Positions 42,161 through 53,670 of a stretch of 64,000 bases of DNA are shown here, one piece after another. Position 1 is the first letter of the stretch, and each line of letters opens with the position of its first letter. The stretch is from Streptosporangiaceae bacterium. GTDB lineage: Bacteria > Actinomycetota > Actinomycetes > Streptosporangiales > Streptosporangiaceae. The stretch lies in contig JAICYD010000005.1 in NCBI GenBank assembly GCA_025934375.1, positions 1 to 64,000 of the forward strand, read 5' to 3'. Made by a program: the position numbers and the translations under genes. The notes under the pieces were generated by a model. That model ran no database searches. It was not told where the DNA came from and saw only the letters and a list, made by a program, of their open reading frames with translations.

Positions 42161-42395
42161 GGCCCCATCTTCCCGCAACCGGAAAAGCTCACGGTAAGCG
42201 TCGTGACCCTCGTGACACGTGAGGCCATAGAGACCGCAGAAGCGCTTGATAGCCACCTCGTGAGCCACGCCGAAGCTCCGCTGGCGTGGAAGGCGACACA
42301 GGGGCGCCTAAGCGGGCTTTCAGGAAACTTCCAGCTGGGCTGCCTAGCATGAGTGCCGACAGTGACAGGAGTCGGACGAGCATGGAGGCGGTACC

Positions 42396-44030
42396 GTGCC
42401 TGACAAGGTGACCATCTCCCACCGCGGCGAGCGGTTCGAGATCGGGCTTGGCAAGCGGCAGTACGCCGTCTGGGCGGTTGACGCGCCCCGGGACGAGCCA
42501 GTCGACCGGTGGCCGGAAACGGCCGAGGGCTGGTCGCAGGCCTGGACCCGGTTCACCACCATCGAGACGCCGGGCACCATCGCCGCCGTCCCGCGCCCGC
42601 GCCACCTGAAGATCCCCGGCCATCTTCTCCATAACGCAACCGGCACCACGCCCGTCGTCAGGCTTCCCGCGATCGCGGCGGGCCTGCTCGGGGCAGGTGC
42701 CCTCCTGGGGATCGCGGGGCTGTTCCCGGACTACTTCAGCGGGCAGCCACTGACCGCGGCGGCCGAGCAATGGGTCCCGCACGTGCTGTACCTGGTGACG
42801 TGGGCGGTCGCCGCCGGCCTCATCCTGGCCGGCCGGCCCGGGACCCAGGCGACGGCCCGGCCGCGGGTCGGGGCGCTACTCGGGACGGGACTCAGCGCGG
42901 TGACGTTCGGCCTGTTCGCGGCGGACCTGGCCACCGGCACGTCCAGTCACGCGGGGGTAGGGGCCGGCTTGATCTTGACCCTCATCGGCTGGGTGGCCTG
43001 CGCCGCCGGGTCGGCGGCGGGCTTGCGCATCCGCCCGCGGGCGCAGGCCGCTTCGGGCACCATCGCGGCGGGCGGGACCCCGGGCACGACCGCGCCCAAG
43101 CGCGGCCGGGCCGACGCCGGGGCGATCGCGCTGCTGACGCTGTGCGCGCTCGGCGCGGCGATCACGTTCATCCCCTCGTGGGACAGCTACACGCTGGCCC
43201 AGGCGTCCAGCAACACCTCGCAGACCGTGACGGCGGGCAACGCGTTCGACAATCCCGGCTGGGTGATCTTCGGCGACATCGCCGCGGTGGTCGCGCTTGT
43301 CGTGGTGGCCATCGCCGCCGCGGCCCGGCGACCCGCCCGGCACGGCTCGGCGCTGCTGGGCGGGGCGATCGTGGCGATGGCCGCGCAGGCTATCTCCGCG
43401 CTAATCCAGGTGGGCCACGCGGCCTCGCCGCAGCTGTTTGGGATTTCCGCCGCGCAAGCGACCGCTAACGGGCTGACCGTCAGTTCCAGCGTGACCTCAA
43501 TATTCTGGGTGTACGGACTGTTCGTGATAGCGCTCGTCATATCCTGCGCCTGGCTGCTCACGACACCGGCTGAACCCGCTGTTCCTACCCAACGCACGGT
43601 GCCTACTCAACACACGGTGCCTACTCAACACACGGTGCCTACTCAACACACGGTGCCCACTCATCCGGAGGGCGGCAATCCGGCCAGGGCCTATCCAGAC
43701 CCCGCCTATCCGGGCGCTTCCTATCCGGTTGCCAGGTCCGCGAACTTCGCTGAATCGCCGGCTGAACCTTCAGCCAGCCTGCCCGGAGATGACGAGCGGG
43801 ATCAACGGGATCAACTGCCCGCGACTGCGGAGTCGCTCCCCGAAGGCGAGATGCCCCCCGAGGACAAGCATGACAACGAGGGCACCAGCGATCACGGGAG
43901 GGCCGCGAACCACTTATACGCGGCGCCCAGGGTCCATGGGCACCGCGTTCGGGTGGCCCCGAACATAGCAAAGCGCCCCCGGCATCGGATGCCTGGGGCG
44001 CTTTCGCATCTGGGTATTTACTACCCATGA
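42396..44030 (+). CDS. Hypothetical multi-pass membrane protein with repeat tail
   Basis: 544 residues, not recognised. An N-terminal soluble part of about 85 residues (KVTISHRGERFEIGLGKRQYAVW) is followed by about eight hydrophobic segments (for example LYLVTWAVAAGLILAG, LILTLIGWVACAAGSAAG, VWVYGL region), then a Pro/Gly-rich tail. The tail contains TVPTQH repeats from an 18-bp array. GTG 42396 has GGAGGC 8 bases upstream. The last 20 residues run through a terminator hairpin and antisense over the end of lsr2 (117-bp overlap), so the natural stop may have been lost. Confidence 0.7.
   Translation: MPDKVTISHRGERFEIGLGKRQYAVWAVDAPRDEPVDRWPETAEGWSQAWTRFTTIETPGTIAAVPRPRHLKIPGHLLHNATGTTPVVRLPAIAAGLLGAGALLGIAGLFPDYFSGQPLTAAAEQWVPHVLYLVTWAVAAGLILAGRPGTQATARPRVGALLGTGLSAVTFGLFAADLATGTSSHAGVGAGLILTLIGWVACAAGSAAGLRIRPRAQAASGTIAAGGTPGTTAPKRGRADAGAIALLTLCALGAAITFIPSWDSYTLAQASSNTSQTVTAGNAFDNPGWVIFGDIAAVVALVVVAIAAAARRPARHGSALLGGAIVAMAAQAISALIQVGHAASPQLFGISAAQATANGLTVSSSVTSIFWVYGLFVIALVISCAWLLTTPAEPAVPTQRTVPTQHTVPTQHTVPTQHTVPTHPEGGNPARAYPDPAYPGASYPVARSANFAESPAEPSASLPGDDERDQRDQLPATAESLPEGEMPPEDKHDNEGTSDHGRAANHLYAAPRVHGHRVRVAPNIAKRPRHRMPGALSHLGIYYP
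43596..43667 (+). repeat. 18-bp in-frame tandem repeat (TVPTQH), four copies
   Basis: Unit ACGGTGCCTACTCAACAC at 43596, 43614 and 43632, with a degenerate fourth at 43650. Reads TVPTQH in frame. Confidence 0.95.
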
Positions 44031-44381
44031 AACTAACTTACCGGTCGCTGCCTGGTACTTCGCAACGAGGTCCGCCGGCACGCGCCCGCGGTCCTTGATG
44101 TCATATCCGTTCTCCCGAGCCCAGTTGCGGATCTCGGTGGTGTTGAGCGCTCCGTTGGCCGACTTAGCGGCCCTACCTGCGCCGCGACCAGCCCGGCGGG
44201 CGGAGCCGCCGACCTTGCGCGCGTGGGTCACGTACCTGCCGAGCGCGGAGCGCAGCTCCTCGGAGTGCTTGGCGCTGAGGTCGATCTCATATTCAGCCCC
44301 ATCCAGCGCAAAGCGCACCGTGCCCTCGGCCTCACCGCCGTCGATGTCGTCAATGAAGAGGGTCTGGATCTTCTGAGCCAC
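43914..44381 (-). CDS. lsr2: Lsr2-family nucleoid-associated protein with extended C-terminus
   Basis: Actinobacterial H-NS-like DNA-bridging protein that silences AT-rich DNA. 155 residues against about 110 usually. N-terminal oligomerisation domain: QKIQTLFIDDIDGGEAEGTVRFALDGAEYEIDL. C-terminal AT-hook-like RGR domain: IRNWARENGYDIKDRGRVPADLVAKYQAA (in blocks). The family normally ends about here. The frame continues another 40 residues through a terminator hairpin, so this tail may be an accident of a lost stop codon. GTG start with GAGGAAAGG upstream. Confidence 0.92.
   Translation of the reverse strand: MAQKIQTLFIDDIDGGEAEGTVRFALDGAEYEIDLSAKHSEELRSALGRYVTHARKVGGSARRAGRGAGRAAKSANGALNTTEIRNWARENGYDIKDRGRVPADLVAKYQAATGKLVSWVVNTQMRKRPRHPMPGALCYVRGHPNAVPMDPGRRV
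43970..44004. terminator. Bidirectional terminator hairpin inside two converging ORF ends
   Basis: AAAGCGCCCC (43970-43979) pairs with GGGGCGCTTT (43995-44004), and GGCAT with ATGCC inside. It lies between the membrane protein and lsr2 and is read through by both annotated frames. Confidence 0.82.
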
Positions 44382-44711
44382 TTGGATAACCGCCTTTCCT
44401 CGATTCGATAGTCATCATATACGACGACTCCGCTGCCCACGCGGCGTCATCCCCACTTCTACGCCACGTGCCCCTTGGCAATTGCCCGGTGCCCGTCCAG
44501 CCCACCGATACCTATGCGTACTTCTTACCTGAGAACGATGGTATCTCATCCAAGGCTAAAGCTGTGACCTGCGCGACATTTTTTGGTTAACCATACGAAC
44601 CGCGACGATTGGTTCAGACCACCGGGGAGAGACCGCGCATAGCGCTCCAGGTGGTTGCCCTGTTCGTAGTTGCTTGGCCGGTGACCAGTTTCCGGCGCAA
44701 CATCCTGGTCT
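44382..44711. other. AT-richer intergenic region upstream of lsr2
   Basis: 330 bp between tenA and lsr2, clearly AT-richer than the window average, with T-rich runs near 44578. It must hold the lsr2 promoter and could be a target for Lsr2 itself. No gene or clear terminator is seen. Confidence 0.5.
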
Positions 44712-45374
44712 TTATACCGGCCAGGTTTCCATGCGGTAGGCGCTATCCCAGAAGAGCCACTCGTATCGGCTCGTCATCCGGTAGTGTCGAGCGACCTTGG
44801 CGCGTTCGGCGGGAAGCAGAACAGACCCGGCCTTATCCGCCTCGGAAAGCACCGCGCGAACGACATCCCCGAACTCCTCGGCGGCGTAAGTGTCGATCCA
44901 GCGCTGGAACCTAGGGTCGGGCGAGCCGCGGCGCAGCAACTCCTTGCCGACCTCCCAGTAAATCCAGTAGCAGGGCAGCACGACGCCGACGCCCTCGGCG
45001 TACGTCCCGCCAAGCGTGGTGGCCAGCAGGTAGCTGGTATAGGCGAGGTTGACCGGGGTGGGCTCGGCCGCCGCGGCCACCTCCGGCGATATGCCGAGCT
45101 CCGGCAGCAGGGCGCAGTGCAATTCCAGCTCGGCGGCGACCGCGTCGGCGGCGTGCCGCGCGAACATCTGCATCGCCTCCGCGCTTGGCGCCCGGGTGGC
45201 CACCACCGCCAGCGACCGCGCGTAGTCACGCAGGTAAATCTCGTCCTGGACGATGTAGTGCGCGAACGCGGCCTCCGGCAGCGTCCCGTCGGTCAGCCCG
45301 GTGATAAACGGGTGCGCGAGGATCGCGGCGTAGATATCGGCGTTAGCTGCCCACAGCTCGTCGGTGAAGGTCAT
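44712..45374 (-). CDS. tenA: TenA family thiaminase II / aminopyrimidine hydrolase
   Basis: 220 residues. TenA salvages thiamine by hydrolysing formylaminopyrimidine to the HMP moiety for ThiD. Conserved blocks: HPFITGLTDGTLPEAAFAHYIVQDEIYLRDYAR and VLPCYWIYWEVGKEL containing the active-site Cys, then FQRWIDTYAAEEF with the catalytic Glu near the end. It follows thiD by 100 bp on the same strand, that gap being occupied by a duplicated thiD-end sequence. No ribosome site is obvious. Confidence 0.92.
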   Translation of the reverse strand: MTFTDELWAANADIYAAILAHPFITGLTDGTLPEAAFAHYIVQDEIYLRDYARSLAVVATRAPSAEAMQMFARHAADAVAAELELHCALLPELGISPEVAAAAEPTPVNLAYTSYLLATTLGGTYAEGVGVVLPCYWIYWEVGKELLRRGSPDPRFQRWIDTYAAEEFGDVVRAVLSEADKAGSVLLPAERAKVARHYRMTSRYEWLFWDSAYRMETWPV

Positions 45375-45474
45375 GCTGGGTTAATAGCATGCCCGCTACG
45401 ATTTGCCCTTCACCGGGCATGCCCCCCGGTGGGTACGGGGGTCGCCCTCCGGGCGATACGCTACGACTTGCCCT

Positions 45475-48609
<3,135 letters not shown>

Positions 48610-48614
48610 GTGCT

Positions 48615-48704
48615 TCCTCCCTTCGCCGGCATTACCCGGATCAGGTTCAACGGTCGGAGGCGCGCCAGCCTCCCTCTCAGCCCCTTGCCGGGACTCCCGT
48701 GGGT
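48615..48704 (-). ncRNA. TPP riboswitch (THI element)
   Basis: On the minus strand the leader of thiO contains the conserved pyrimidine-sensor segment with CTGAGA (complement of 48675-48680) and the pyrophosphate-side segment with ACCTGAT (complement of 48640-48646) followed by CCGGGTAATGCCGGCGAAGG. Together with the 5' CACGGGAGTCCCGG these are hallmarks of the TPP aptamer. The thiO GTG is 6 nt beyond its 3' end with GGGAGG between, so TPP binding probably hides the ribosome site and shuts off thiO-thiS-thiG-thiD. Confidence 0.95.
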
Positions 48705-48714
48705 TAACTACCTA

Positions 48715-48720
48715 ATCATA
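48715..48720 (-). promoter_or_regulatory. Possible -10 for the riboswitch transcript
   Basis: TATGAT on the minus strand, overlapping the last codon of thiE and about 11 nt before the aptamer. No good -35 at 17-18 bp, so weak support. Confidence 0.35.
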
Positions 48721-49369
48721 CGCCGTTCAGCCGGCTCGCGATGGAGGCGGCGGCGGCCGCGGGGTCGGCCGCCTCGGTGATGGCGCGTACTACGACGACG
48801 CGGCGGGCGCCGGCGGCGATCACGTCGTCGAGGCGCTCGGCGCTGATGCCGCCGATGGCGAACCAGGGCCGCGCGGGCTCGCCCGCCGCGACCCCGGAGA
48901 TCAGCTCGAGCCCGGTGCCCGGGCGCCCCGGCTTGGTGGGCGTCGCCCAGATCGGCCCGGCGCAGAAGTAGTCCACGCCGGGCTCGCGCGCGGCGCGCTC
49001 CGCCTGCCCCGGATCGTGGCTGGACCGGCCGATCAGCGTCGCCGGCCCGAGGATCTGCCGGGCGACCTCGACTGGCAGGTCGTCCTGGCCCAGGTGCAAG
49101 ATGTCCGCGCCGGCGGCCAGCGCGATGTCCGCGCGGTCGTTGACCGCCAGCAGCTTGCCGTGCCGGCGGCAGGCGGCCGCGAACACCTCGAGCAGTGCGA
49201 GCTCCTCGCGGGCCTCCAGGCCCTTCTCCCGCAGCTGCACGATGTCCACGCCGGCGGGAAGCACCGCGTCGAGGAACCGCTCCAGGTCCCCGGACCGCCG
49301 CCGGCCGTCCACGCACAGGTAGAGCCGGGCCGAGGCCAGTCGTTCCGCAACGTCCGTCATGGTTCCCAT
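48716..49369 (-). CDS. thiE: Thiamine phosphate synthase ThiE
   Basis: Joins HMP-PP and thiazole phosphate to thiamine phosphate. 217 residues. Blocks: [92 protein letters not shown] and [12 protein letters not shown] 49369 has GGGGGGAG about 7 bases upstream. Lies upstream of the riboswitch in the same direction, so it escapes the translational control applied to thiO. Confidence 0.96.
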   Translation of the reverse strand: MGTMTDVAERLASARLYLCVDGRRRSGDLERFLDAVLPAGVDIVQLREKGLEAREELALLEVFAAACRRHGKLLAVNDRADIALAAGADILHLGQDDLPVEVARQILGPATLIGRSSHDPGQAERAAREPGVDYFCAGPIWATPTKPGRPGTGLELISGVAAGEPARPWFAIGGISAERLDDVIAAGARRVVVVRAITEAADPAAAAASIASRLNGV

Positions 49370-49422
49370 GGAATCACTCCCCCCGCGCGGCGGCGAATGC
49401 CGCGCGGATTTGCGATATTCTG

Positions 49423-49452
49423 TTGACACTCCGTAGCGATCCTGGGCAGGAT
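49423..49452 (+). promoter_or_regulatory. Housekeeping-type promoter for the GH12-like gene
   Basis: TTGACA at 49423-49428, 18-bp spacer, CAGGAT at 49447-49452 (actinobacterial -10 TAGGAT with one change). Start site would be near 49459, giving a leader of about 22 nt with GGAG before ATG 49481. Confidence 0.65.
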
Positions 49453-49480
49453 GGCCACAGGTAGTAACGGAGTGATATCA

Positions 49481-50278
49481 ATGCTCAACGCTAAGTATCA
49501 ACTCGCGATCAGCGCCGCCCTGGTCATGGCGGCCACGGCGGCGGCGAGTGTTGCCGTCGCCCCCGCCGCGCGGGCCGCCAGCCCTCAGTTGTGCCACTAC
49601 CGCACGGCGCGGGTCAGCGGCGGCTACGTGGTCCAGAACAACGAGTGGGGCTCCAGCGCCTTGGAGTGCCTCATCACTCGCGCCGGCCTGGCCGGCTTCA
49701 CCGTGGTCAGGTCGGCCATCGCCAGGCGAAGCGGCGGGGCGCCGGGCGGCTACCCGTCCATCTACGCGGGCTGTCACTGGGGACTGTGCGCCACTGACGG
49801 GCTGGCCAGCAAGCCGCAAAGGGTGGCGGCGCTGATGCCGGGCAGGCTCGCCAGCCACGTCGCGGTGACCGAGCGGGCCCACCCGGGCAGCGTCTACGAC
49901 GTCGCCTACGACATCTGGGTCAACCAGTCGCCGCGGACGCGCGGCGAGCCCAACGGCACCGAGATCATGGTGTGGCTCGGGCACCAGGGCAAGGTCCGCC
50001 CGGCCGGCGCGATCGTCGCCCGGGACGTCACGATCGGCGGCCGTAAGTACGACGTGTGGCACGCCCGGGGCCGTGCGGCCGGGGGCACCGTCACCTATGA
50101 GCTGATCCGTCACGTGACCGCCCTCGGCCACCTGGACGTGGGCCGGCTGATCCAGGACACGGCGCGCCGCCGCTACACCAGCCCGCGGTGGTACCTGGTC
50201 TCCGTCGAGGCGGGGTTCGAGATCTGGCGCGGGGGCGCCGGCCTGGCCGTCACCCAGTTCGGGGTGCACCTGCAGTGA
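49481..50278 (+). CDS. Secreted GH12-like protein (endoglucanase clan)
   Basis: 265 residues. Signal peptide MLNAKYQLAISAALVM with AAARA-type end near residue 32. The mature domain matches GH12: CHYRTARVSGGYVVQNNEWGSS, YPSIYAGCHWG, the nucleophile in GTEIMVWLGHQG, and the acid/base in EAGFEIWRGGAGLAVTQFGVHL at the C-terminus. Both catalytic Glu are present, unlike the less canonical copy at 33604. Probably a secreted beta-glucanase or xyloglucanase. ATG 49481 is preferred over upstream starts because GGAG is 9 bases ahead and the signal peptide begins there. Confidence 0.85.
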   Translation: MLNAKYQLAISAALVMAATAAASVAVAPAARAASPQLCHYRTARVSGGYVVQNNEWGSSALECLITRAGLAGFTVVRSAIARRSGGAPGGYPSIYAGCHWGLCATDGLASKPQRVAALMPGRLASHVAVTERAHPGSVYDVAYDIWVNQSPRTRGEPNGTEIMVWLGHQGKVRPAGAIVARDVTIGGRKYDVWHARGRAAGGTVTYELIRHVTALGHLDVGRLIQDTARRRYTSPRWYLVSVEAGFEIWRGGAGLAVTQFGVHLQ

Positions 50279-50281
50279 GCG

Positions 50282-51184
50282 TCAGGGGCGCGCGATCGCG
50301 CCCGCTACGCGCGTGACCGCCTCGGCCTCCCAGCCGGGGGCCATGATGTGGACGCCGGCCACCCCAGGGATCTTGCGCAGCTGCTCGATGACCTGGGCGG
50401 CCACCTCGACGCCGGCGGCCTTGGCGTCCTCGCCGGACAGGCCGCGGAGCCTGGCGAACGTCGCCTCGTCGACCTCGACGCCGGGGATGTTCTTGTGCAT
50501 GTGCTCCAGCGCGGCGACGCTGCGCGGCGGCATGACGCCGACGAGCACCGGAGCGCCCGCTAGCACCCCGGACTCCACGTGCGGGATGAACCAGTCGGCG
50601 AAGCGGGCCACGTCGTAGACGATGTTGGTCTGGAAGAACTGCGCGCCCGCCTCGATCTTGCCCGCGATCTTGGTCGCCCCGTCGACGAGCGGGTTCATCG
50701 CGGCGGCCACGAAGAAGTCCGTCGGGGTCGACAGCGCCTCTCCCGCCGCCAGCTGGCCGGAGTTCAGCTGGCGGGCCAGCCGGATCAAGGCGTTGGAGTC
50801 CACGTCGCCGACGAACTTCGCCAGCTCGGCGTACTTGCCGACCTTCAGCGGGTCGCCCGACAAGACCAGCAGGTTCCTCACGCCCACCGCCCAGGCGCCG
50901 AGCAGGTCGGACTGGATCGCCAGCAGGTTGCGGTCACGCGTGGTGATCTGCATGATCGGCTCGACGCCCGCCTCGATCAGCCACGTCGAGGTGACCAGCG
51001 AGGAGACCTTCGGGGTGGCCGCCGGGTTGTCGGTCACGTTCGCGGCATCGACCAGGCCGGCGACCGCCGCCGCCGCGTGGCGAACCGGCTCGCTGACCGG
51101 GTTACCGGGAGGCGATAGCTCGGCCGTCACCACCAGTTTCCTGCCTCCGGTGGGGCCGCCTGCCATTACCTCACGAAACGTCAT
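50282..51184 (-). CDS. metF: Methylenetetrahydrofolate reductase-like protein
   Basis: 300 residues of the MetF TIM-barrel family. Blocks: TAELSPPGNP with the catalytic Glu, VDAANVTDNPAATPKVSS, PIMQITTRDRNLLAIQSDLLGAWAVGVRNLLVLSGDP (in parts), FVAAAMNPLVDGATK, GAQFFQTNIVYDV and PVLVGVMPP. Supplies methyl-THF for methionine or one-carbon transfer. Some actinobacterial homologs act in other methyl pathways, so the classical role is likely but not proven. The start at 51184 agrees with family length; it converges with the GH12 gene (3-bp gap). Confidence 0.85.
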   Translation of the reverse strand: MTFREVMAGGPTGGRKLVVTAELSPPGNPVSEPVRHAAAAVAGLVDAANVTDNPAATPKVSSLVTSTWLIEAGVEPIMQITTRDRNLLAIQSDLLGAWAVGVRNLLVLSGDPLKVGKYAELAKFVGDVDSNALIRLARQLNSGQLAAGEALSTPTDFFVAAAMNPLVDGATKIAGKIEAGAQFFQTNIVYDVARFADWFIPHVESGVLAGAPVLVGVMPPRSVAALEHMHKNIPGVEVDEATFARLRGLSGEDAKAAGVEVAAQVIEQLRKIPGVAGVHIMAPGWEAEAVTRVAGAIARP

Positions 51185-51333
51185 GGTCGCGCCGATCCCT
51201 TCTTCCCCGCCCGCCTCTTCCGCTGCCCGCCTTCTCCCATCTTCTCCGCCAGTGTCCGCGGGCGAAAGGTTCCCGGCCACAACGGCTTCGCCTGGCGTTT
51301 GTCACGGCCCTTGCCCTTATGCGCTCAACTTCA

Positions 51334-52788
51334 TCAGGGTTCGCCTGCCAGGAATGAGCGGACTTGCCCGGCGTAGGGGGCCAGGTCGTACTGGGCCACG
51401 TAGGCGCCGGCCATCCGGACCGGGTCACCGAAGAAGTAATACTCATACAGCGCCTGCCGGCCCGCGAACGCCGACGCGCAGGCGTCCCAGGCCAGCCGGA
51501 AGAGCCGGACCCGCTCCGGGGCGGTGAGCGTGGCCGACTGCAAGTACGTCGCGATGTCGCCCGCCGCCGACCCGGCGAGGTCGGCCTCGGTCGGCAACGC
51601 CATCAGCCCGGACGCGCCCAGCTTGCGCAAGATCTCCGGGAAGCGCTGGTAAAGCCGCGGGTAGAGGTTGCGCGCGGCGTTCAGCGGCTGCCAGGCCGGG
51701 GTGAGCACCCCGAAGTCGTTCGGGGCGGCGTCCGCGACCGCGGCCCGCGAGAACGCCTTGAGGGTCTCCAGGGTCATGATGACCTCGGCGATGTCGCCCT
51801 GTACGTGCGGGAAGCCGCCGATGCCGACCGCCTCGGTCAGCAGCGCGACGAGGCCCAAGATGAACTCGGTCTTGGCGGTTGTCCGGGTCACCACCTGGTG
51901 GGTCATGTGCACCACGGCGGAGGTCGCCGTGTAGAAGCCGTTGCACGCCTCGGGGTCGGCGATGACGAAGCAGCGCTCGTAGGGCACGTGCACGTCGTCG
52001 AAGATCACGACGGCGTCCGGCTCGTCGAAGCGGGAGCCGAGCGGGTGGTCGAAGTGCGAGCGGCCGTAGTCCAGCGTCTCGCGGGCGATGTAGCGCAGCC
52101 CCGGCGCATCGTTGGGGACCGCGAACGCGAAGGCGTATGGCTTGTCCTCGGGGGTGTTGCGCAGCAGCGTCGAGGGGAAGACGAGCAGCTCATCGGCGAA
52201 CGGGCCGATCGTGGCGAGCAGCCGCGCACCACGCACCACGATGCCACTGTCGTCCTCGCGGATGACGTGCGCCGACAGCGTCCCGGCGACCTGCTGACTG
52301 GCGGGCACCGCCCGGTTGGCCTGCGGCGGGACCAGCGTGTGCGTGCACAGCAGGTCCTCCTCGCGGACCTTCTCGTAGTACCGCTTGACGTTCACGCCGA
52401 GCGCCGGGTCAGTCTGGGCGAACCAGTCCTGCGCGGCCGCCAGGGCCATCAGGCCGCTGTTGAGGTAGTCCCCGGTGCGGCCGAGCATGCCGTGCGAGCG
52501 GTCGGCCCAGGCCTTGAACGCCGCCTGGCGCAGCCGCAGGTCATCGGCGGTCTGCGGCACCATGAACGAGGTGCCGACCGGCTCGCTGGTCGTCGGTGAG
52601 GGGTAGGTCAGCACGTCGCGGTAGGCCGGGTCATGCTGCATGTCGTACAGCGCGGCGTAGGTCGCGACGACGTTCCGGAAGGCGGGATGCCCGGCGATGC
52701 CACCGGTCACCGTCTCGCCCATGATGTCCACGTGCGGGCGGGCCTGCGCCAGCCTGTCAAGGAACTGCCGTCCGTTGCGGGCTGCCAT
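51334..52788 (-). CDS. 4-hydroxyphenylacetate 3-hydroxylase (HpaB) family protein
   Basis: 484 residues of the two-component flavin monooxygenase/HpaB family with acyl-CoA-dehydrogenase fold. Blocks: GHPAFRNVVATYAALYDM, DLLCTHTLVPPQANR, the flavin/substrate loop GIVVRGARLLATIGPFADELLVFP, FDDVHVPYERCF and the C-terminal LTAPERVRLFRLAWDACASAFAGRQALYEYYFFGDPVRM (blocks). It hydroxylates phenols with reduced FADH2 supplied by a reductase. No reductase gene is adjacent; the FMN reductase at 37238 is distant. Substrate unknown but consistent with aromatic catabolism or a 4-hydroxybutyryl-CoA dehydratase-like relative. Confidence 0.85.
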   Translation of the reverse strand: MAARNGRQFLDRLAQARPHVDIMGETVTGGIAGHPAFRNVVATYAALYDMQHDPAYRDVLTYPSPTTSEPVGTSFMVPQTADDLRLRQAAFKAWADRSHGMLGRTGDYLNSGLMALAAAQDWFAQTDPALGVNVKRYYEKVREEDLLCTHTLVPPQANRAVPASQQVAGTLSAHVIREDDSGIVVRGARLLATIGPFADELLVFPSTLLRNTPEDKPYAFAFAVPNDAPGLRYIARETLDYGRSHFDHPLGSRFDEPDAVVIFDDVHVPYERCFVIADPEACNGFYTATSAVVHMTHQVVTRTTAKTEFILGLVALLTEAVGIGGFPHVQGDIAEVIMTLETLKAFSRAAVADAAPNDFGVLTPAWQPLNAARNLYPRLYQRFPEILRKLGASGLMALPTEADLAGSAAGDIATYLQSATLTAPERVRLFRLAWDACASAFAGRQALYEYYFFGDPVRMAGAYVAQYDLAPYAGQVRSFLAGEP

Positions 52789-52878
52789 GATTCGGCAACG
52801 TATCCCGCGCTCTCCCGGGGGGGCAACCCCGCGCGCGCCAAACTTGCGGGCGGCTGCCTTGGGGTGGATGCTAAGGCC

Positions 52879-53670
52879 GTGAAGAGGGGGCTGGCCCGCC
52901 GCCGGGCGGTCGCCGCGGCGGCCACGTACCTGCTGGAGCCGAAGAACTGGATCATCGCCACCGTCATCGGCGTGGGCTGGCACTACGGCGGCCGGGGCGG
53001 CCTGGGCTGGGGGCTGGTCGCCGCGCTGTTCGCCGCCATCTTGCCGACGGTGTTCATCACCGTGGGGGTGCGCCGCGGGCGGTGGGCTGACCGGAACGTC
53101 GGGGCGCGCGGGCCACGGCTGATGGTGCTCGCCTTCATCCTGAGCTCGGTCGCGGCGGGGTTCCTGGTGCTCGCCGCGGGCGGTGCTCCCTCCCAGCTGA
53201 CCTGGTACTTCGGGTGCATGCTGGCGAGCGTGGCGATGCTCGCCGCGATCACGGTCGCCTGGAAGATCTCCATCCACTGCGCGGTCGCCGCGGGCGCGGT
53301 GACCCTGCTGGTATTGCTGTACGGGCTGTGGGTGACGCCCGCGTACCTGCTGGTGGGACTCACCGCGTGGTCACGGGTGGAACTGCGCGACCACACCTGC
53401 GCGCAGGTGGTCGCCGGCGCGATCTTGGGCACGGCGGCCGCGGCGGCCAGTTACGCGCTCATGCGCTTACGCCAGCCCTGGGACCGGGCGCACGGCTTCG
53501 CGGCGGACGGCTACCTGGCCCACAGCCGGGCGGTGGCGTCGGCGCTCGCGGTGGCCAGCAGCTTGCCGTCGGGTGAGAACGCGACGAAGTTCACCGCGTT
53601 GGAGTGGCCGGTGAGCGTGCTGACCGTCTTGCCGCTGACCGGGTCCCACAGCCGGACGGTGCTGTCGTAG
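52879..53670 (+). CDS. PAP2-like membrane protein, C-terminus antisense to WD40 gene
   Basis: 263 residues from GTG 52879. Five or six hydrophobic segments; the end of the real part reads LTAWSRVELRDHTCAQVVAGAILGTAAAAASYALM, which matches the C-terminal half of PAP2 phosphatases (SR..l..H...QV.aG...G). The first PAP2 motif (KxxxxxxRP) is not evident, so catalytic activity is doubtful. The last 50 residues overlap the WD40 gene in antisense and look like its reverse strand, so the original stop was probably lost. Confidence 0.7.
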   Translation: MKRGLARRRAVAAAATYLLEPKNWIIATVIGVGWHYGGRGGLGWGLVAALFAAILPTVFITVGVRRGRWADRNVGARGPRLMVLAFILSSVAAGFLVLAAGGAPSQLTWYFGCMLASVAMLAAITVAWKISIHCAVAAGAVTLLVLLYGLWVTPAYLLVGLTAWSRVELRDHTCAQVVAGAILGTAAAAASYALMRLRQPWDRAHGFAADGYLAHSRAVASALAVASSLPSGENATKFTALEWPVSVLTVLPLTGSHSRTVLS

